From: an uncultured Alteromonadaceae bacterium
GTDB lineage: Bacteria > Pseudomonadota > Gammaproteobacteria > Enterobacterales > Alteromonadaceae
Assembly: GCA_947494925.1 (NCBI GenBank)
Contig: CANLWS010000005.1
Span: 370,423-434,422 of the forward strand
Reading direction: 5' to 3'
DNA length: 64,000 nt
Shown here: one piece after another, positions 59,469-64,000 of the stretch
Layout of the letters: each line of letters starts with the position of its first letter
Numbering within the stretch: the first letter of the stretch is position 1
The notes under the pieces: model-generated
What the model saw: only the letters and a program-made list of their open reading frames with translations
The model's database searches: none
What the model was told of the DNA's origin: nothing
Made by a program: the position numbers and the translations under genes

Positions 59469-60038
59469 TTGCCTATGTCCAAGATAGATCACTCCCTTTT
59501 TTCTGCACATGAGCATGCGCTTGAAGAAGCCTTTGGCGTCTGCCCGCTCTGTGAAGCTAAGCTGCAAATGCGACATAGTAAATCTGGGGCATTTATAGGA
59601 TGTAGCCGCTACCCTGAATGTGATTTCAGCAAATCTTTACATGAAACTCAAAGTAGTGAAATCAAACAAATTGAAGGTTCTATCTGTCCTGAGTGTACTG
59701 CTCCACTGTCTATTAAGCGTGGCCGCTATGGCTTATTTATAGGCTGTTCCAACTTCCCAGAATGCCACCATATTGAATCACTCAAGCAACAAGATGATAC
59801 TAAGCTGAGTTGCCCGTCATGTGACGGAGGACATTTGGTTAAACGGGCAAACAAGTTTGGTAAAAACTTTTACGCTTGCAGCGAATATCCAAAGTGTAAG
59901 TATGCGGTCAATCATCACCCAGTTTCCAAGTCTTGTCCTGAATGTAATTGGTCGATCATGCTGGAACGGAAAACCGCTGGTGGAAAGTCTTTGCAATGCC
60001 CTCAACGAAACTGCGGGCACAAAATCCCCTTGGAATAA
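59469..60038 (+). CDS. yrdD: Topoisomerase-type zinc-ribbon protein YrdD
   Basis: A 189-residue protein with four tandem topoisomerase C4 zinc fingers: CPLCE..C(x)4C, CPECT..C, CPSCD..C and CPECN..C. A second ATG at 59475 is equally likely as start. Family members bind nucleic acid; the role is unproven. It sits between smg and tsaC as in E. coli. Confidence 0.92.
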   Translation: MPMSKIDHSLFSAHEHALEEAFGVCPLCEAKLQMRHSKSGAFIGCSRYPECDFSKSLHETQSSEIKQIEGSICPECTAPLSIKRGRYGLFIGCSNFPECHHIESLKQQDDTKLSCPSCDGGHLVKRANKFGKNFYACSEYPKCKYAVNHHPVSKSCPECNWSIMLERKTAGGKSLQCPQRNCGHKIPLE

Positions 60039-60101
60039 GTGTTTCGCGAACTGGCAAGTTGAATTACACTCCCTGAAAAACCAAGATATCCGCTATTATT
60101 T

Positions 60102-60665
60102 ATGAGTGAAGAACAAACGATCAATCCACTTGTTGAAGCTTTTCAACAGGGACAAGTGATCGCATATCCAACTGAAGCTGTTTTTGGCTTGGGGTGCGAT
60201 CCTGATAATGAAGAGGCAGTCTTAAAGCTCTTAGCACTCAAACAAAGACCAGTGGAAAAAGGCCTTATTTTGATTGCTAAAACCTATTCGCAATTGTTGC
60301 CTTATGTAGATGACCGCAAAATCCCACTTGATAGAAGAACAGAAATATTTTCTAGCTGGCCAGGGCCAGTAACCTGGTTGTTGCCTCGTTCAAGCACCTG
60401 CCCTACATGGATAACAGGTGGCTCAGAATTTGTCGCTGTCAGGGTAACCACTCATGAAGTGGTGACAAATATGTGTGAGTTATTAGGTAAGCCTCTGGTG
60501 TCCACAAGCGCAAATGTTTCTGGTGTGGAACCAGCCAGAACAGATTCTGAAGTCATCCGCCAATTCGATAAGGCAGTATTTCTGGTGGAGGGAAGCGTTG
60601 GCGACCAATCAAACCCCAGTGTTATTAAAAACGGCTTGACCGGCCAAATTATCAGAGCTAATTAA
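60102..60665 (+). CDS. tsaC: Threonylcarbamoyl-AMP synthase TsaC
   Basis: A 187-residue YrdC-family enzyme for the t6A37 tRNA modification. Motifs AYPTEAVFGLGCDPDNEEAV, KQRPVEKGLILI, WPGPVTWLLP and PLVSTSANVSG define the active site. It is preceded by yrdD and followed in 3 bases by hemF. Confidence 0.96.
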   Translation: MSEEQTINPLVEAFQQGQVIAYPTEAVFGLGCDPDNEEAVLKLLALKQRPVEKGLILIAKTYSQLLPYVDDRKIPLDRRTEIFSSWPGPVTWLLPRSSTCPTWITGGSEFVAVRVTTHEVVTNMCELLGKPLVSTSANVSGVEPARTDSEVIRQFDKAVFLVEGSVGDQSNPSVIKNGLTGQIIRAN

Positions 60666-62051
<1,386 letters not shown>

Positions 62052-62053
<2 letters not shown>

Positions 62054-62870
62054 GGATCAATACGCTGTATTCGGAAACCCCATTGCACAAAGCAAATCTC
62101 CACTTATTCATAAGAGCTTTGCTATGGAAACAGATCAAATTCTGGATTATCAGGCGATTCTAGCACCGACTGACAGCTTTCATGAATCACTTGAATCATT
62201 TTTTGCCGATTCTAATGCTAAAGGCTGCAATGTCACTATGCCTTTCAAAGAGCAAGCTGCTCAATGGGTAGATGAACTGTCACCTGCTGCAAAAATTGCT
62301 GGTGCCGTGAACACTATAATGCGAAAAGGCGATGGGACGTTCTGGGGAGACACCACTGATGGATATGGATTGACTATGGATCTTGTGCAGCATGGTATTC
62401 AGTTGGAAGGAAAAAGAATCTTATTGATTGGCGCTGGTGGGGCGGCGCGCGGAGTGATCATTCCTATTATGGAAAGAAATCCATCTGCGTTGGTGATCGC
62501 AAATCGGACTGAACAAAAAGCTCTGACTCTCGCATCCTTGGTGAAAGAGAATTGGGTGTCTGGATGTACATTTGAGGAACTGGATCAGCTCGATGCTTTT
62601 GATTTGATTATAAATTCGACATCGGCCAGCCTTAGCAATGTTTTGCCTTCCGTATCGGAAGAAGTGATTTCCCAGGCTGAGGCGGTATACGACATGGTGT
62701 ATTTACCTGAGCCAACTATTTTCATGCAACATGCTTATGATTTGGGGGTGAAGAAAACTATTGATGGTTTGGGTATGCTGGTGGGGCAAGCCGCTAAGAG
62801 CTTCTCGATTTGGCGTGGAGTAGAACCAAACTGCAAGCCCGTTTTAGAACAGCTGCGAAAAGCGCTATGA
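62052..62870 (+). CDS. aroE: Shikimate dehydrogenase
   Basis: A 272-residue NADP-dependent enzyme of aromatic amino-acid synthesis. It has the shikimate-binding NPIAQSKSPLIH, TMPFK, the NAVNTI-type segment (here AVNTIM) and the NADP-binding IGAGGAARGVI. The ATG at 62052 is preceded by an AT-rich stretch without obvious Shine-Dalgarno and lies in the reverse start codon of the globin gene. Confidence 0.97.
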
Positions 62871-63109
62871 ACCAAAGTGTTCAAGTATTGGATGGTTTTA
62901 CTTATCAATCTTCACAAAACGTGTTGGTTTTGGAAGCAATAGCAGCAGGACAATTGATCCGGTGCTTTGTCGAAGATATTAGTGTTGGAGATATCGACTC
63001 ATTCTATTCTGAGCATCAATTTGACCTTGAGGAAAAGATTATTGATTTGATAGATGAAGAAGATTGGAATGAGAAAGGCGAAGTATGGTTCTCCGCCAAT
63101 GAACTCTAA
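62867..63109 (+). CDS. DUF1488-family protein (YrdB-type)
   Basis: An 80-residue protein whose ATG overlaps the aroE stop (ATGA at 62867-62870). Begins MNQSVQVLDGFTYQSSQN and matches the DUF1488 pattern with C-terminal acidic FDLEEKIIDLIDEEDW. The longer ORF start at 62810 lies inside aroE. In E. coli the equivalent gene sits between aroE and yrdA. Function unknown. Confidence 0.88.
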   Translation: MNQSVQVLDGFTYQSSQNVLVLEAIAAGQLIRCFVEDISVGDIDSFYSEHQFDLEEKIIDLIDEEDWNEKGEVWFSANEL

Positions 63110-63633
63110 GCTAAGTAATCATCTTTTAACTTCACGTAATTTAGCGCCGAAGTTTTGAGGAAGCTAATTTCATCCTGATTTAACTTCCGCGCTTGTTTTG
63201 CTGGGCTGCCGACATATAAATAACCGCTTTCCAGTTTTTTGTTTGGCGGAACCAGGCAACCTGCACCAATGAATACGTCACTTTCTACTATTGCGCCATC
63301 CATAATGATCGCGCCCATACCAACTAGAATACGATCACCAAGTGTACACCCATGAAGCATACATTTATGTCCGACAGTGACATCTTCCCCAATTGTCAGG
63401 GGGTAGCCATTGGGATTCTTTTCACTTTTCCGTGTCACATGTAACACGGTACCATCTTGTACATTCGTTCTAGCACCTATCCGAATATGATTCACGTCAC
63501 CACGGGCAGCAACTAACGGCCAGATACTGACATCGTTTTGTAAAACGATATCACCCGCAATGATCGCTGATTCATCGATATAACAACTATTACCCAATGT
63601 AGGGAGTACACCTTTATAAGGTCTGATGGACAT
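63106..63633 (-). CDS. yrdA: Gamma carbonic anhydrase-like hexapeptide protein YrdA
   Basis: A 175-residue left-handed beta-helix protein. Hexapeptide repeats (ILVGMGAIIMDGAIVESDVFIGAGCLVP) with metal-binding histidines in VGHKCMLHGC, plus the conserved N-terminal SIRPYKGVLP. It overlaps the end of the DUF1488 gene by 4 bases, convergently. It also flanks rrnD in E. coli. Confidence 0.95.
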   Translation of the reverse strand: MSIRPYKGVLPTLGNSCYIDESAIIAGDIVLQNDVSIWPLVAARGDVNHIRIGARTNVQDGTVLHVTRKSEKNPNGYPLTIGEDVTVGHKCMLHGCTLGDRILVGMGAIIMDGAIVESDVFIGAGCLVPPNKKLESGYLYVGSPAKQARKLNQDEISFLKTSALNYVKLKDDYLA

Positions 63634-63752
63634 AAAAAACTCTGATTGACGATGGATTGGCAGGATTTTAACAAATAATTAGCGTTTTCTATGTCCTTTT
63701 TTAACTGTTTGGGTGAAAAATAAGCGTTCAGAACAAAACTTTAAAATAACCC

Positions 63753-63780
63753 TTGATCTAATTTATGGGATGGGTAGAAT
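63753..63780 (+). promoter_or_regulatory. rrn-type promoter, upstream copy
   Basis: TTGATC (63753-63758), 16-base spacer, TAGAAT (63775-63780), then GCGCATCC, a GC-rich discriminator of the kind found in rRNA P1 promoters. It faces the right edge. Confidence 0.62.
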
Positions 63781-63839
63781 GCGCATCCGCTTCGGGGCTA
63801 CTCTTACAAGAGTCGCTCTCAAAGCAGACCGAAAGGTTA

Positions 63840-63871
63840 GACAGATGACTTTGTTGTAAAGCACATCTGTC
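63840..63871 (+). promoter_or_regulatory. Hairpin in the rrn promoter region
   Basis: GACAGATG (63840-63847) pairs with CATCTGTC (63864-63871), with an inner CTTT/AAAG pair. It lies in the transcribed leader of the upstream promoter, before the second promoter. Confidence 0.55.
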
Positions 63872-63927
63872 AAGGGTTTCAAGCCATTTTGATTTTAAAT
63901 ATTTTACGAAGTTTTTAAATTAAAATG

Positions 63928-63955
63928 TTGACATCCGACGAGGTTAGCGTAATAT
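63928..63955 (+). promoter_or_regulatory. rrn P1-type promoter, downstream copy
   Basis: Perfect -35 TTGACA (63928-63933), 16 bases, TAATAT (63950-63955), then GCGCCTCC discriminator. AT-rich DNA upstream (about 63889-63926) fits an UP element. The rRNA genes would lie beyond 64000, in keeping with the yrdA-rrn junction of relatives. Confidence 0.82.
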
Positions 63956-64000
63956 GCGCCTCCCGCTTGAGAGAGCTTCGGCAACGACCTCAAGCAGCCA

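Overview
The window is a chromosomal segment around the replication origin of a gammaproteobacterium, most likely a marine Alteromonadales (Alteromonadaceae-like) strain. The evidence is gene order (mnmG-oriC, mioC-mnmE-yidC-yidD-rnpA-rpmH, dnaA-dnaN-recF-gyrB, polA-spf-engB, dprA-smg-yrdD-tsaC-hemF-aroE-yrdA next to an rrn promoter), a dnaT/dnaC pair, a GATC-rich (Dam/SeqA-type) origin, a GlyGly-CTERM protease and moderate GC content. The species cannot be named from the sequence.

Layout. 1-13.2 kb: truncated mnmG, a GATC-dense oriC (about 1.6-2.5 kb), then minus-strand genes: a beta-solenoid DUF4097 protein, HMG-CoA reductase, a methyltransferase, (plus-strand) LysR regulator, a palindromic-repeat intergenic patch, dnaC, dnaT, mioC, mnmE, yajQ, yidC, yidD, rnpA, rpmH. 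13.2-19.9 kb: divergent dnaA-dnaN-recF-gyrB with two parS-like centromere sites inside recF. 20.1-26.8 kb: an accessory envelope island with a secreted trypsin-like protease, a lipoprotein, a histidine kinase, a small periplasmic coiled-coil protein, a TPR/beta-barrel outer-membrane protein and a response regulator, the last four tightly coupled. 26.8-38 kb: lipoprotein, glyS/glyQ, tag, a DUF2489 gene, yihI, a methyltransferase, a probable CsrB/CsrC-type sRNA, cytochrome c4, engB, a short Spot 42 RNA and polA.

38-50.3 kb: elbB, an FMN-binding protein, a BlaI/M56-TonB regulatory pair facing a lipoprotein gene, an ECF42-type sigma factor with its DGPF (YciI) protein and a VOC protein, an M16 peptidase pair (one member lacking the zinc motif), TetR plus hydrolase, and trkH. 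50.3-56.5 kb: traT-like lipoprotein, a Tyr-rich small protein, DUF2780 protein, trkA, rsmB, fmt, def. 56.7-64 kb: LysM protein, dprA, smg, yrdD, tsaC, hemF, an opposite-strand truncated haemoglobin wedged without spare bases before aroE, a DUF1488 gene, yrdA, and tandem rrn-type promoters pointing off the right edge.

Most genes are housekeeping (replication, tRNA modification, membrane insertion, translation initiation). The points most worth following are the CsrC-position sRNA, the compact Spot 42, the recF-embedded parS pair, the two perfect DnaA boxes upstream of polA, the two-component/TPR-barrel operon, and the trHb gene that shares its start and stop codons with neighbours.
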